A stretch of 64,000 bases of DNA from Oscheius onirici (GCA_932521025.1 OW051469.1:3298398-3362397), one strand, 5' to 3'; positions 44,213-56,280 are shown, counted from the first letter of the stretch. The notes: generated by a model from the sequence alone, not told the origin. Made by a program: numbers and translations.

Positions 44213-44284
44213 TGATAAGTCCCCTCCATCGTCAACAAAACAGAAACTAGAACCCGCCTCGCGCTCTAGCTGGCTGCATAAAAG
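44213..44284 (+). promoter_or_regulatory. metallothionein promoter: GATA site and TATA-like box
   Basis: TGATAA at 44213-44218 fits the GATA-factor sites that drive intestinal expression of nematode metallothioneins. ATAAAAG at 44278 is TATA-like, about 80 bp before the ATG. Confidence 0.5.
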
Positions 44285-44362
44285 GGGGACATGGCTCGAT
44301 AACAACAACAGCTTCTGCTGAACAATTCGCTTCTCTCTCCCGTTAACGAAAAAAAGAAAAAG

Positions 44363-44593
44363 ATGCCCTGCAAGTGTGGAAGTGAGTTGTATGATCATAC
44401 TCTCTGTCTCTCTGGAACAATCCAACAGAATTCCCTGATTTCAGAGTGCCAGAACGAGTGCTGCAAGTGCGGTGACAACTGCAAGTGTGAGCCCGGAAAA
44501 TGCACCAAAGAATGCCTGGATCAGAGCTGCTGCAAGGAAGGCACATGTGAGGACAAGACCTGCTGTCCCAAGAAGGAAGGCCAGGCTCATTAA
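44363..44593 (+). CDS. mtl: metallothionein
   Basis: Exon 1 44363-44381, intron 44382-44444 (63 nt), exon 2 44445-44593. The spliced product is 55 residues with 18 Cys in C-x-C and C-C patterns (MPCKCGKCQNECCKCGDNC, then CKCEPGKC...SCCKEGTC...TCCPKK) and the C-terminal ...AH also seen in C. elegans MTL proteins. Role: thiolate binding of Zn/Cd/Cu and metal detoxification in the cytosol. The intron length is a multiple of three and it has no in-frame stop, so unspliced RNA would still give a 76-residue protein. An AATAAA near 44629 ends the gene. The upstream GATA site suggests intestinal expression. Paralogue number (1 or 2) cannot be decided. Confidence 0.88.
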   Translation: MPCKCGSELYDHTLCLSGTIQQNSLISECQNECCKCGDNCKCEPGKCTKECLDQSCCKEGTCEDKTCCPKKEGQAH

Positions 44594-44648
44594 ATTTGTT
44601 CCGCTTTGTCTGATGTAAATATTTTTTAATAAACTCATTCCCCAAAAA

Positions 44649-44861
44649 TCATTCTATAATCTCTCTACTACGAAGCTCAATAGTGTCGGTGACAGTTCGT
44701 GTGACATTTTCAAAAATAGCACAAAGAGCTTGGGGATCAATGACAGAATCGATGTCGCCGCTGTATCCCGAGTAGTCTATAGAGTAACGAAACCAGGATA
44801 TACAGTATTCGATAAATATATCATGATGTTGGAGCTCATTTTGAACAATATCCGACACCAA
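44649..44861 (-). pseudogene. fragment related to the L-domain protein's C-terminal domain
   Basis: The frame contains SIDYSGYSGDIDSVIDPQALCAIF, matching DYSxYxG...DxxxDPxAxCxx of the loci at 41190-41260 and 43095-43160, then a short diverged tail. No upstream exons or start; a family B repeat arm abuts its upstream side. Confidence 0.55.
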
Positions 44862-44865
44862 TCAG

Positions 44866-44965
44866 AGAGTATCAAATGTTGGATACGCAGCCAAGATTTT
44901 TGCAAAGTGAGCTTTTTCAGTTTCGAACGTTTTCACTGCGAGACAGCCCAAAACATATTTACTTG
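44866..44965. mobile_element. single arm of family B foldback element
   Basis: GTATCAAATGTTGGATACGC...GATTTTTGCAAAGTGAG...GAACGTTTTCACTGCGAGACAG matches the arms of the 7565-7780 element. The partner arm is absent. Confidence 0.6.
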
Positions 44966-45722
44966 ATTTGAATGCGCGGCTAATTCTTTGGTCCCGCCAC
45001 CAAATCGACAGTCATACGGTATGTCTCGAATTTTCTTCTTTTTTTTCGCAACGCGTGTCTGCTCCAATCTTCACACTTTTCCCGACGTTTTTCCCGGAAT
45101 TAGGTTTATTGTTTTCAACAAGGTTTACAGAGTAATAACGAGTACGTACTTAGGACAGTCAAAATGTCAACAAAACTAAGGTTCTATTTCTTTTTTCCAT
45201 ATTTCTTATTTTTCCCAGCTTGTTTTGCTTCATTTTATGCTCGTTCTTGTCCAAATGTCAGAAAAAACAACGAGATGTATTGTTAGCAGCCACCGAGTGA
45301 CCACCCTGCCGTTTTTTGCACGCTGTATACAAACTAGCCCATCTTCTTCTGCAGCATCTTTATTTTCCTTATTGCTCGATATTCTCTTCTTTTTCTTCGG
45401 TATTTCCCAAGACTTTTGGTGCAAAAGATTGCGTAAAAAGCTCTGAAGGGCAGCGAGAATGAATTTCAGTGAAAAATGGCTGTTAAACATGAAAACCTAC
45501 CGTTTCTCATGTTCCGCTGTGTTTTCTTACCAATTTTACTTGTTTCTAATCTCAAATTATGAAATGAACTGAGTATAATCCCAGAAGTTTGTCAAAAACC
45601 GGAAGATGATCACTAAATGATCACGCTTGCATTTCTTCATGCTTTGTTCAGTCCTGCTCCACGAGCTCAATTTTTATCCCCTTTCTCCATTTTTTCGACA
45701 ATTTACTCACAGTTTCAGGGCC
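44966..45722. other. intergenic, spe-39 upstream region
   Basis: About 750 bp, pyrimidine-rich. No supported frame; an ATGATCACTAAATGATCACG imperfect palindrome lies at about 45605-45625. Confidence 0.4.
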
Positions 45723-48607
45723 ATGTCCCTCCAGAAGAAGAAATTTGCGTTTGAAGAGCCGGAGGACTCCTACTGGAACGAATCGGGTTCCTCAAATTCG
45801 ACGTCAATCTTCGATGACCTCCCCTCCAAACAAGTAAGCTTTCCTTTATAAAATTAACACTGAAAATTAACTTCAGTGGGCCGCCCGAGCTGCCGTCGAC
45901 ACGCTCTTCGATGCCGGCACGTCCAGAATCCCTCTACAGCTCCCGACGACGACTAAATTGAAGCCTCCGCCAGCAGAACCTCGTCCGCCATCGGCCACCG
46001 CCGTCACAGCAGGAAAGGCCGGTGCCGGGGATGTCAATTTCAAATTGCCGAGGTTTGTTCATCATTTTTGCTGGAAAAATGTTCAAATTTTAGTAGTCTG
46101 GACGGTGCAAAAGGCGAGAAGGTCGACAACTTCCTTAAAACCATGTCGGAGCCGGATTTTGATGTAGTGTGTGATTTTATTGAAAGTTACCCCAAAGTTG
46201 CAGACAGAACGCTCAAATCGCGCACCATCCATTATTTCGGAGAACAGCGTCAGCAGCATGCCTTCAGAAGCTCAGAGGTTGGATCTCGACTACGGCCGTC
46301 TTCGAGCGGAGCACAGAAAGCTGCAAAGACATTTGGAGGTTTGTTTTAGCCTATTCTCTCAAGTTCCTTGTTTCTTTTGAGTCCCTGCATGCTGAACTTG
46401 TAATTTTTTGCTGTAAAAACCAAAATCGCACACGGGGAAACCACTGTTCTCCAGTTAAATGCACTTTCAGACCATTCGACACGAGCGATTTCAACCGCTG
46501 CCCGTAGCCGAGACTGTCAAACGTCTTCAGAAAAACGAGCCCGTTACCTTGGATCTCTACAGTACGAAAAAGGACAAATTACAGCTACTAGACTCGGCCT
46601 TGTTAACCTACAACCCGGATATTATTCAAAAGGTTCGTTTATTTTTCAAATTTGGAAAAAAATCTTCAGATTATGATATTTCTGCGCACGACGCTCGGAG
46701 ATACGGCCTTTCGAGAGGTCCTGATGTTCCATCCGGAGGCGGCAGACGAATTCATCGAATATTTAAAGGCCGTGCAGGAATACGAGCAGCTTAACACAAT
46801 TTATCTGTAATATTCTTATGATTCTTGAAGTTTAAGGAAAATTAAGCTGGCTGGGCCGTCACGACGACGCACACATGGTCGAAATTGCGATGGCGATGCG
46901 TGTCCGGAGTCCGGAACAAAAACTGGCGGCTCTTCGTCGATGTGCTCAAAACGAGCAGTTGGACAGCGACGTCGCCTACCCGGTCAGGAATTACGTGGCT
47001 CTTCTGGAACGTCAAATCTCGATTCAGGTATTCTTTTTTTTGCTTTTTGATGTTCAAAAATGAGTGTATTTCGGCACACATATGTTATCCCGATTATTAT
47101 CAGTTCGACTAGTTTTTTCCTCGCATTATCCAGCTATTTTTTCTCTTCCTAGCCAATTTCATCGACGAAAGAACCATTAAAAAAGAGGACAGAAAACTAC
47201 ATGATAATATAGTGCTAGGGAAAACACTCAACGTTCACGTCCTATTTTGATGTTTATTTTGTTAGGTCTAAAAAGTCAACTTCAATTAAGTTTAGTCATT
47301 CCGACAAGCTTAGTTTGCCAGCGAATTCATTCTGCTTAGAATCTTTCAATGCAGCAAGTGTATTACAAAACTGGCACTTCGGACGTTAGTTTAGCGTATT
47401 TGCAGTAGTTTTCAACGAAAAAAGTCTTGTTGACAGGTCATTTTACGCCTGTTTTCCCGTAATATTGGTTTGTTGAAAACCGAGCGTGGAAAACAAAATG
47501 TCCCAGCTTTTCAAAGAAAACTAGTGCAAGCTCAAAATGACTGCTTATTTTAGGCAAACTTTTGTGTATTGTTATGAGGCTTGTTGATTTTGGGCCGCTG
47601 GGCCGAAGCCCGGATTGGGCGGCATTTTCAAAACAAAGCAGTTTTTTGCATTTTTAAGTGCTTTATACTCATTTTTCGACTTCTAGCTAGTTCTAATCGA
47701 TGCAGCGTGAAAAACTACACTAGAAACGACTATTCCGGCAAAAAATTGAACAGGAAATATGGAAAAATAAACGAAAACACAGTTTTTCAATCATTTTGCC
47801 TTTCTCCAAGCCTGATTGTTATGCTATGCCGGTTATTTTTCGGTTTGACAAAAACTGTTACTACCTTGTCCCCATTTAAAAAATTGATTCAGAACGCGGA
47901 TAGCCGAGAAAAGAGCAACTTTTCGATGGAAGGACGGCTAAATGCTCCTCTGCCCTTCAATCCGGCCCTGACGACGCTCTACTACATCAATCTTTATCAT
48001 TGGCGCTCATTTGAGGTAATTTTCATATTTTTCTCAAAAAAAGCCAATTTCAGAGCGATTTGCGCAATCCGAACGCATTCAAGGTGGCCATGGGCTTGAC
48101 GGAAAAGGAATTTGTCTGGGTTGCTATCAGTGCCCATGTTCATCGTGAAAGATGGCAGGAAGTGGAGAAGATGCTCGAGGTCAAGACGGCTCTTTTCGGT
48201 CCCAAGACGACCTTCTTCTCTTGGGAATTTCTGTTTCGACTCTTTCACAGAGCGGCTCACAAGCCACCGATAACGGTAGGTATTCTTGAGTATTTTCCTC
48301 TGTAAACTACAAGCTGTTGGCGAAAAATAGAATGCTAAAAAACTGTTATCTAAAATCCTTTACCTTTTTAGAATCTCGGAACACAAAATCTTTAAATTTT
48401 CAGTTCCTGGAAAAGATTTGCCGCTCCATTCCGGACATCGATCAGCGTCAGAAGATCAGTCAGCGTTACCGGCTCACAATTCCCAACACGGCACCTGCTG
48501 GACTTCTTCAGCAAGCCGCAATTAGCCGGCCCGTCGTCAAAATCCCATTCCTCAGGAAAAAATGTAAGATTTTCATATATTTTTCTCTAATTTTGTAATT
48601 TCAGAAT
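45723..48607 (+). CDS. spe-39: SPE-39 / VIPAS39 (VPS16B-type) trafficking protein
   Basis: ATG 45723. The acidic N-terminus has a WNESGSS motif like the EEYWNSS start of VIPAS39, then a Pro-rich stretch, LDYGRLRAEHRKLQRHLE near 46290, and ETVKRLQKNEPVTLDLY...KDKLQLLDSAL near 46510-46610. IMIFLRTTLGD near 46670, YVALLERQISIQ near 47000, LPFNPALTTLYYINLYHW near 47950 and WQEVEKMLEVKTALFG near 48150 follow. This order matches the VPS16 C-terminal-like region of VIPAS39. Known role: partner of VPS33B in late-endosome/lysosome-related organelle delivery; needed for spermatid fibrous-body membranous organelles in C. elegans. One intron (about 47030-47880) is long and carries a family C element. The best model splits the stop codon across the last intron (T|AA at about 48565/48606). 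Confidence 0.88.
47576..47640. mobile_element. GC-rich end of a family C foldback element in a spe-39 intron
   Basis: GGCTTGTTGATTTTGGGCCGCTGGGCCGAAGCCC shares its end with elements at 41379 and 49494; no opposite arm found nearby. Confidence 0.45.
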
Positions 48608-48878
48608 CTCGTTCAACGATATCCCTCCTCTTCTTGTTCAAATTGTATGTTTTTACTCGGGTCCCTCTTGTGATTTTTTCGCCCAAAACGGTTTAAATCT
48701 TCCCCAGTGTCTTTCACAACTATTTTTAAGCATAAATATGGTAATTTTCATACATTTATTAGCTCGATAATAATCGATACCTATATACACGGGACAAAAA
48801 AAAGTGCACAACTCGGATGGAAAAAAACCCGCCGTCTTACAGTAAAAGAGTCATCACAGGGAGAGAGAAAAGTGAATA

Positions 48879-51800
48879 TTATGAGGTTTCGGAGTGACCG
48901 TTGATCAGCTGCTTGATGTTGGCTATGAGTCCAGTCACGATGAAAAAGATGCCGAGAGCGGCAAAGAAGCCGTTGCTGGCCAATTGGAGCACGATTCGCC
49001 ATCTGAAAGAAAAAATTCAAATTTTTTCCCTATTTTATATTGAGCAGCAGACTCGACAGAGACAGCTTTAGAACGACACTTTTTGGGATACGCCAGAGTT
49101 ACTGTAACTTTTGTTTGTTTGCTCAATAGTTTGCTCAAACTGCCACAGAGCCGCTTTCTGGAGAAATAGTCTTGGCTGCTCCGGGTTCCTCACTCGAAGA
49201 GGATAGAATTCCATCTTCTCGTCGACAATAAATCAATAATAAATAAAGATTACTGTGACACCGACGACTACCGTGGACAATGGTAAAAATTGTTATACTA
49301 CCTGCTTTCACTGAGTTTACTGACATATTTCACCCTCGTATGTGTTTCCGTGACGGTTAATGCTTTTTTGAGAAGTATACTTAGAAAATTAAAAAAAGAG
49401 ATGCGACTGGTAAAAGGACTGCTAACTAGCGGGTCGTGGTCTAACCAAATTCAAGCCAAAATTGGGCAGGAACAGCCGTACGGTTCAAAGCAGGCTTGTT
49501 GAAAACCTGCGCTGCGCTGCGGTCTGGTCTGGGCTGCGCTGCGCCGCGGCCAGGTTGGACTTTGCGGCGGGCTAAAAAAATTCATTTCGCATTTTTTTCT
49601 GATTTTTTTGTTTCCAAATACGTCCCCCGATTAGATTTAGTTTTGCTATCAGAAAAATTGGAAGAAAATCGAAAACTGACAATGAAAATAGAAGAAAACT
49701 GCTATTTTTACCGAATTTTTTTTAGCCCGCCGCAAAGTCCAACCTGGCCGCAGCGTGGCGCAGCCCAGACCGCAGCGCAGCTCAACAACCCAGAATCAAC
49801 AAGCCTAGTTCAAGGGATGTGGATGTTTTGAACTCACTTTGGCCATTCCTTGAGCCAAACTGGCAAAAAGCAAATAGTTTCCAAGCAGGCTGGAAGCACT
49901 AGAGCCAGCATCATTCCAGCCGTCACTCCGACGAGAGGAATAATGTCGTCGAGGTTGGGAATGGCGAATGAGAGTCCAACTGAAATGTTTCTTCTTAATT
50001 TTATTTCAAAGAGAAAACGTACGGGCAATGAAGACGATACTGTAGCGGAAGAGGTACTCGTAGAGGATTCTCTTCGGCCTGGAGACTTTCTTCTCATTGA
50101 GCCATTCCTTGACCGGCGGCCAGATCATCTCGACCAGAGGGAACTGTTGGATCAAGAAGCCGGAAAAGACGACTGTCAGAAGCATACATTTCACGGCAAA
50201 GTCCAGGCTAAAAATGGGAAACTCCACTGGGAGAGAGGATATACTTACGGAGAGTTGGTCAAGTTGAGAGTCACACTAGCTTGAACGTCGTTTCCGTAGG
50301 TCAGGTAGCCGTAAAACCTAAAAGAGACTAGTTTAGGCACTTTATATTGAAATTGATACGGGTATACGGAATTTTCTGTGCCAGAAAAAAATGGAGATCT
50401 TTTTAAAATACAAGCCCTGTTACACTCCCTTAATTCTTGTGGTTGTCTTTGCACGTTTTACAACTTTCTTTTATTTCCACTTCCATATCCTACTTTCGCT
50501 ACCTTTTTCAAATCCTGCCTCTTAGCAGTTCATATCGTGTCCTTTTTTAGTTGGCCATAGCATTCCTGCGGCACTAATTCGGCTATAATGATTCTCATAT
50601 TCGACTGTCAGAGCAATTTCCCGTCCCACTCTGATAGAGAGAGAGAGAAAAATTTCCTATCATACTGCCTCTGATATTATTGTACTGTCCCTCTTATGCT
50701 ATCCCATGGGTTTCAGGGTTTACCGTCACTTTCATTACTAAAACCAGAAATTCCTTTTTCATGACTGATTCGCAAAAGACTCAATCTTCTGAGAGATAAA
50801 AAAACATACGGTTCTTTGGCATCGAAAGTTCTCGAACCTGTTTAAACCAAAAAAACAAGGATACGTAGTAGAAAACGTACCCACAACCGGCATAGATGAG
50901 CGATACCAAGTTGACTCCAGTCACCAAGACTCCCGTCGGTCCTTTCATCGCTTTCGGCTCTTGCATCTTGTTCTCAAGGGGTAGCACCTACAATTTAGAG
51001 TCTTAACGCCGCTTTTTAAAGCTATGAGAAGGCTGAAAATAGAATACTCACCACAGCCTGTCCTTCCAGAGCATACAAAATAGAGCCGGCAGCCAAGGAG
51101 ACACCGTTAGCGTCTGTTATTGAGGGAAGGGCGTTGACACTGTAGTGTTCTCCTCTGACCAGTTCCTGAACTTTACATTTTCTCTAAAACGCAGCTTAAA
51201 AACCTGTAAAATTATGGTCAAAGAGGTTGCCATTAGAATGTTTCCAAAGAGACAAATCCAGCTGATGACGCGGATTGTGCGAACTGTGCAGAGTAGGAGG
51301 AAGCAGGGCAGGGCGAAGAGAAAGTAGAGATTTTTGGAGATGGTATTGTGTGGCCAGATGTGGTCGACAATCTGAACATCTACGGTTAGAACTATCTGTT
51401 TTACTGTGCCTAAAAATTTCAAAGTTCCAATGCACAACTTGTCAGAACGAGTTCGAACTAATACCCTTTCGAATCTTCAGCTCTAATCCCTCTCAAAAAC
51501 AAAACTTCCACTCTAATTACTCTCCAAAAAAGAAACTTCTACCGTAATCCTCAATTTTAGGAATTACCGTAAGATGCTCTCTCGACTGGAGAGTCAGTTA
51601 CCCAAGGACGCTCCTCCAGAAGAAGTCGCCTCTCCACCAAGGACAAGATGAAGCTCTTCCTCGTCGTGCTCTTCTGCCTCGCTATGCTCTTCGCCACCGG
51701 CCACGCTACTGCTGATGCCAAAAAGGCAGACAAGGCCAAGGAAACCCCTCCGAAGGACAAGAAAGCCGAAGCCACCACCTTCAAGGGCTCCGCTCCAGTC

Positions 51801-53918
51801 GGCTACACTCTCCTCGGAAGCTAGGGGGGGGCCTGGCTGGCCGCGTGTAAATGAGACAAATAAAATTTCATTTGTCGCCAGACTCTGTTCTTTTTTCCTG
51901 GTTGTTAGAGGTAGAATATTACGCCTGTCTTTTTGTCTCGGGTGTCTGGTAGAGGATTACCGAAGGTGGCAACTACCATATTCTGGATACTCTTCTCTTT
52001 AGTTGAGCTACAAACACCAGAGGGTATTCTGACTATCTAATTGGTGTTTCTATCAGGATCACTTGTCAGCTACTTCTCATGTTTCCTTCTATTCTTTCCG
52101 TTACCAACTGAACAGAATGGGGAAAATAGGAAAAGCCAATGAACAAACTAAATCGTACACTCGACCTTACTGCCCACATTTTCCTACTCGTGTGTCCCCT
52201 TACTTTGTCTATCTCACAATCAAAAGCAAACTCTTACCTCCTGAGCATGTTCCACAACGAAAATGTAAAAGACACTACAGATTCCAAGCTGGAGAGCTAT
52301 CAAGCATCCATTCACAAGAATTCTGAAATTCAAAACACTTCTCCAAAAGACTTTGCTACTCACTTTCCGACTAGTGGAACCCGTTGGAAGGGAGCAAAAC
52401 TGCTTCGGAAGGCCTCTTCTGCCATCTGTCCATAGTCCAAGGCGGACTTTTTGTTCCTGAAAATGGACTCTTTTGTTCCTAATTTCTTCCATTATTGAGT
52501 GCAGCTTATCGGCTAACTTGCGGCTCCTTTGTTTTCCCTTATCAGACAGGCGAACGGTGAAAATTCAACATCTGTGACGTAGAAAGCGGATGATTTGGAA
52601 TGATCAACTGTCTCTCAGTCTCTCTCTCCCCGTCCTTTGCCCTCCTTGCAAACCTTGTCCTCTTCAAATTCTCTTCAACCGCCCCAATTCAAACATGACC
52701 GGACATCAAAAACCCTGCCCTCCCTTTCACAGAAACTGCAATAAATCTCGGACAATAAAAAAGATTTTGAAGAGAAAACGATAAGCACCCCTTGAATCGT
52801 TGAAGAGAAAACGATTGACGGCTTTGGTCAACAAAAAGGCTACAATGTGGTTTTGTGTGCAAGAATTGTGAGTCAGGGCACAGAGCAGAGAATGGGAACT
52901 AACCGTTTACACAAGTATTGAGAGCATCTTACCAGCTTGACCATGCATATTGAGCTGACTATTCCTAGCAAGAAGACCAGGGCGAAGCCGGCCTGGAAAT
53001 GGTTTCTCAGTAAATTTGAAAGACTGAAAAGAAAACAGGGAGACTGGGGACAGAGAATCAGAGAGACGGAGAGACAGAGGGAGAAAGGCAGATAGACAAA
53101 GAATCTGAGAGATAGAGAGTCTGAGAGTGACATACCCAGAGTCCTGCCTGCTTGAAAGAAAGGGGAAGGGCGAAACATCCTGGTCCGACCATTCCTTTGA
53201 ACAGATTGATGAGTGCAAAGGTGGTTCTGAAATTTTTATGTTTTTCTCACCCTGGTTCGTAGATTTTCAAAGTCTTCCCCATTTCTGTTCTCTGTCCAGA
53301 CCTCCCTATAGGCAAACATGCCCTTCCCCTTGTCCCATTGTGGCCAAATAGTGGCAGTGATTCTCTTCAGGGAAAAAAAGAGTTGACGCAACAATTCAAC
53401 AATTTCTGGTCACTTCCTGTGCGAAATTTCCTCTAAGAATTTTGGAAGGTTGTCTTATCAAAGTGACCAGGAAGAATGTAGCCCGTGCTTTTGAATTATC
53501 TCCGAATTTTGATGTCTTTTCTCGGCCAGCAGAAGCCTACAGGTTCGGGCTCAAAAGGTCATTTTCCAGCTTGCCAATGTTCTGAAGACTTGTAGAGCCG
53601 ATCAAAGGCTACAACTTTTCAGAACATTGCTAAGCTGGAAAATTCATTCTTGACGTTGAAAAACGTTGTCTGCCTCTTGTCCAAAGTTGTGCCCGATACA
53701 TTAGAAAAATGGTAAAGAAGGAGAGGTCAAAAAGTATTGAAAACCCACGATATTTTGTTCTTCTCATCCTTGACCTCCTTGATTTCGATGGGAGGCAGAG
53801 TGCTGGGTCGTTTGCTGTCACAGTAGGCTTCCGTGTGAACTGAGCCCGTCTCCCAATCCGACATGACGACCATGAACCTCGCCTTGCTTATCTTCTGTCC
53901 GCTCTTATGCGATGGCAT
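48879..53918 (-). CDS. SLC36-family (proton/amino acid transporter-like) membrane protein
   Basis: ATG 53918, cytosolic N-terminus (about 58 residues) then TM1 exon near 53225-53130 (LINLFKGMVGPGCFALP, the family signature). AGFALVFLLGIVSSICMV is near 52980. LDYGQMAEEAF is near 52435, LGICSVFYIFVVEHAQE near 52290, and an exon near 51373 carries DHIWPHN...FALPCFLLLC. SLAAGSILYALEGQAV is near 51090, VLPLENKMQEP near 50990 (hallmark of SLC36), FYGYLTYG..ASVTLNL near 50310, and further TM helices run to the stop at 48879. About eleven helices expected and broadly seen. Family role: proton-coupled export of small amino acids from lysosomes or uptake at the surface. Two introns carry extra sequence: a foldback element (49494-49807) and an antisense small-secreted-protein gene copy (51648-51824). 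Confidence 0.85.
49494..49807. mobile_element. complete family C foldback element in an SLC36 intron
   Basis: The left arm (49494-49585, GGCTTGTTGAAAACC, CTGCGCTGCGGTCTGG, CCAGGTTGGACTTTGCGGCG) is inverted at 49722-49807 (CCGCAAAGTCCAACCTGG, CCAGACCGCAGCGCAG, ...AACAAGCCTAG). About 140 bp AT-rich loop. No coding capacity. Confidence 0.85.
51411..51950. repeat. inverted duplicate of 9380-9925 (small secreted gene locus)
   Basis: Near-identical to the reverse complement of the 9.4-9.9 kb segment, from CTTGTCAGAACGAGTTCGAAC through the coding frame to the AAATAAAATTTCATTTGTC 3' end. Similarity fades after about 51950. Confidence 0.85.
51648..51824 (+). CDS. small secreted Lys-rich protein, second copy, shortened
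   Basis: 58 codons, antisense within an intron of the SLC36-type gene. Nearly identical to the 9475-9681 product (same signal peptide and DAKKADKAKE / PPKDKKAE core; I-to-T, V-to-A and V-to-F changes). The codon after LLGS is TAG, followed by a run of G, so it lacks the last ten hydrophobic residues (YVVW...AGCM). Without that stop the frame would continue a few codons to another stop at about 51858. AATAAA lies at about 51866. It could be a working short isoform or a decaying copy. Confidence 0.5.
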   Translation: MKLFLVVLFCLAMLFATGHATADAKKADKAKETPPKDKKAEATTFKGSAPVGYTLLGS

Positions 53919-55279
53919 CCCTGAGCGATAAAAATCTATGCATACAGTGGGAAGAAAAGAAGCTAGCTACATTGTAATCGCTTCTTTTGCTGGTGAGCAA
54001 ACAGGACCCCGATAAAGAGAATTTGAGCGACCTGGACTTTTTTCTTCCTTTTCCTGGTGGAACTTGGCCCAAAAATGCCGGAAGAACGGGAAATTCTAGC
54101 ATTTTCTGAGACAGAGAAATTGGACAGGAAGTACGGGAAATAATGAGTGTCCATTAATGATGGATGTATTTTGGCCTGCGTTGACCAAGTGTGTAATGAG
54201 AGGGAGAGAGGATGAACTTGAACATGGGACCACATGGCCCCGGAAGAACTGACTCTCTCCTGACTAATGATCAAACAGGTGACAAGCAGAGGAGGATAAA
54301 CAGGATCGAACTTTGTTGATGTTTTTGTTGGAAAAAGTACTTTTCTTTGTGATAAATGGGGCTCTTTTCCTGAGAAATGTTGCCCCTGAATGAAGTCTAG
54401 CAGAATATTCAGATGTTTCAGACCCACTGGAAGTTCGTGAAGCTAAAGTACAAGTCTGCAAATTTTCCCAAATGATCTCTTCAAGAACGTCGGGTTATTT
54501 TTCTGCTGCTTCCAGTAGATGCGATTTTTTTAGGAAGTTTCGAAGACCAAAAACCTTGTATAATTTGTGAAATTTTAGACCAGACATTGTCGACCAAGAA
54601 CAAGAGTGACTTGTAATGACAGTTCTTTTGGCGGATATAATCTCTACAGGAACACGAAGTAAGGATAGCTACTGATGGAAAATCAAGATTTTTGAAAGCT
54701 CCATATACGTTCATTGTGAATAAGGAAAAGACTCACATTTCTGGCTGCCTTTTGTGGAATTTTAGTTTTCACTTGGAAACAATGAATAGAGAACTTCCCC
54801 GGTCGAAACAATGACTGACTGATCGGGTTAAAGGGGCGTTTTTTTTGGGGGGCGCCATGAGAAACAGAGATCAAGATCATAAACCAGTTGTTTTCGGGCA
54901 AAAAGTAGTCCTGTTGGTTCAAAAGTTTCTAGACTAGGTGCCTAGAGCAATGTTAATGCTAATCCGACTGCACTTTGTGTCCAATAAAGAATTCTGACAA
55001 GGCTAATTGCATTGCGAAGAATATTATTAGCAAAGTAGTTGCACCTGCTTTTCTCGCTTCATTACCTTTGCTTTAAAGGTTCAGTTTTTCTACTTTTCGT
55101 CACTTTTTTGATATGATCAAGTATATTTTTCGACTACACCTTGTTTGCTCCTAGAATTACAGGTTCTAAAACCTGCGAGGCTGATATTTATCGGAGTAAC
55201 AGAGAGGAGGGGAAGGAAAACAAATAGAAATTAACCATGTGGACGATTTTATTAAGTTAAACTTGGAACACTTTTTAGG
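53919..55279. other. intergenic, no supported gene
   Basis: About 1.4 kb upstream of the SLC36-type gene. The minus-strand frame at 53963-54427 is long (154 codons) but has no conserved features, no good start context and unbalanced composition, so is not called. Confidence 0.4.
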
Positions 55280-55630
55280 TTGAAAAGGACAATATGTGAA
55301 GTCTTTCAAAATTTAACCATCCGATCAGCAGACAACTTTGGAACCTTCGCTTTTTTGGATGAGTTCAGTCATAGAAAAGCATTGGACAGTTGTATCTCAC
55401 CTGGACAGCAAAAAGTTACAATAAACCTAAATGATGTGTCATTTTTGTCCTGTACTTGCGAAGAACCAATCTTCTTTACAGGCCCATTTAAAAATCCAGT
55501 AAATGTTATTTCTTCGACCACCTGGTATACACTTTTGGAACATACGAGAAAATTTAAGAACACGTTTCTAAGGCTCACCGTATTCGATTACAGTGAGCAC
55601 ATGATGCACAAAGACAAGCAAGAAGACTGA
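55280..55630 (+). CDS. hypothetical 116-residue frame, weak
   Basis: Longest plus-strand frame in a gene-poor 3 kb stretch. ATG 55280 to TGA 55630, with no intron sites needed. Contains SFLSCTCEEPIFFTGPF and LTVFDYSEHMMHKDKQ; no signal peptide, membrane helix or recognised domain. It might be an orphan gene, a lone exon or chance. Upstream is AT-rich with no clear core promoter. Confidence 0.25.
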   Translation: MKRTICEVFQNLTIRSADNFGTFAFLDEFSHRKALDSCISPGQQKVTINLNDVSFLSCTCEEPIFFTGPFKNPVNVISSTTWYTLLEHTRKFKNTFLRLTVFDYSEHMMHKDKQED

Positions 55631-56280
55631 ACTCGAAGGGACAAGAGAACAGAGACTTGGATAAGGACAGGGATGTAATGAGAACTAATAGAGGCAAGAG
55701 GGCTTTGATCAGGGACTCGTGAACGGACTGAGGAAACCGCAGAAATGACTGGTGGCCATAGGAGACTAGGTAGTTCATTTCGGAACACTGATTTGTGGTC
55801 GGGTGGAACTCTAGAAAGGAGATCTATCGGTCGAAATCCAATATCTTTACTTGACCTAGGGCATGGGAAAGTCTCCGAAAAATTTGACTAGACATGTACT
55901 CTTCATTCATGGGAAATAATTTCAGAAAAACAGTAGCCCCAATTCTTAGAAGCCCAAGTGATCTAGTTAAGGTTCTTGAGAGGAAAACATAAATCTGGCT
56001 GATAAGAGAATCTTTTTCTTGAAAACAGAGCTGAAGAAGAGACGCCGTAAAGATGTCACGCGTGTGGAGACAATGAAATCTCCTCCTTCTTTTTAATGCT
56101 CTCTTCCCCTTCCACAATAAACCTTGGTCGTTACATCAGTACTCTTCCAGCCGACGAGATAAGAGGTTATCTCCTCATGAGGAGAAGAAAGAAGGGAACC
56201 CACTGACACGGGACCAAAATCAGCTATCTTTCCCCGGAACTGCGATTATTTTGACGTAAACAGGGGTAGTTTTTTGGAAT

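Noticed and set aside
47581-48099. 172-codon plus-strand frame starting in a repeat.
   Set aside because: Only its last part (TTLSPFKK... to LYHWRSFE) is a spe-39 exon; the rest is intron with a repeat.
53963-54427. 154-codon minus-strand frame upstream of the SLC36-type gene.
   Set aside because: No conserved motif, no domain-like pattern, and it overlaps the expected promoter and 5' UTR.
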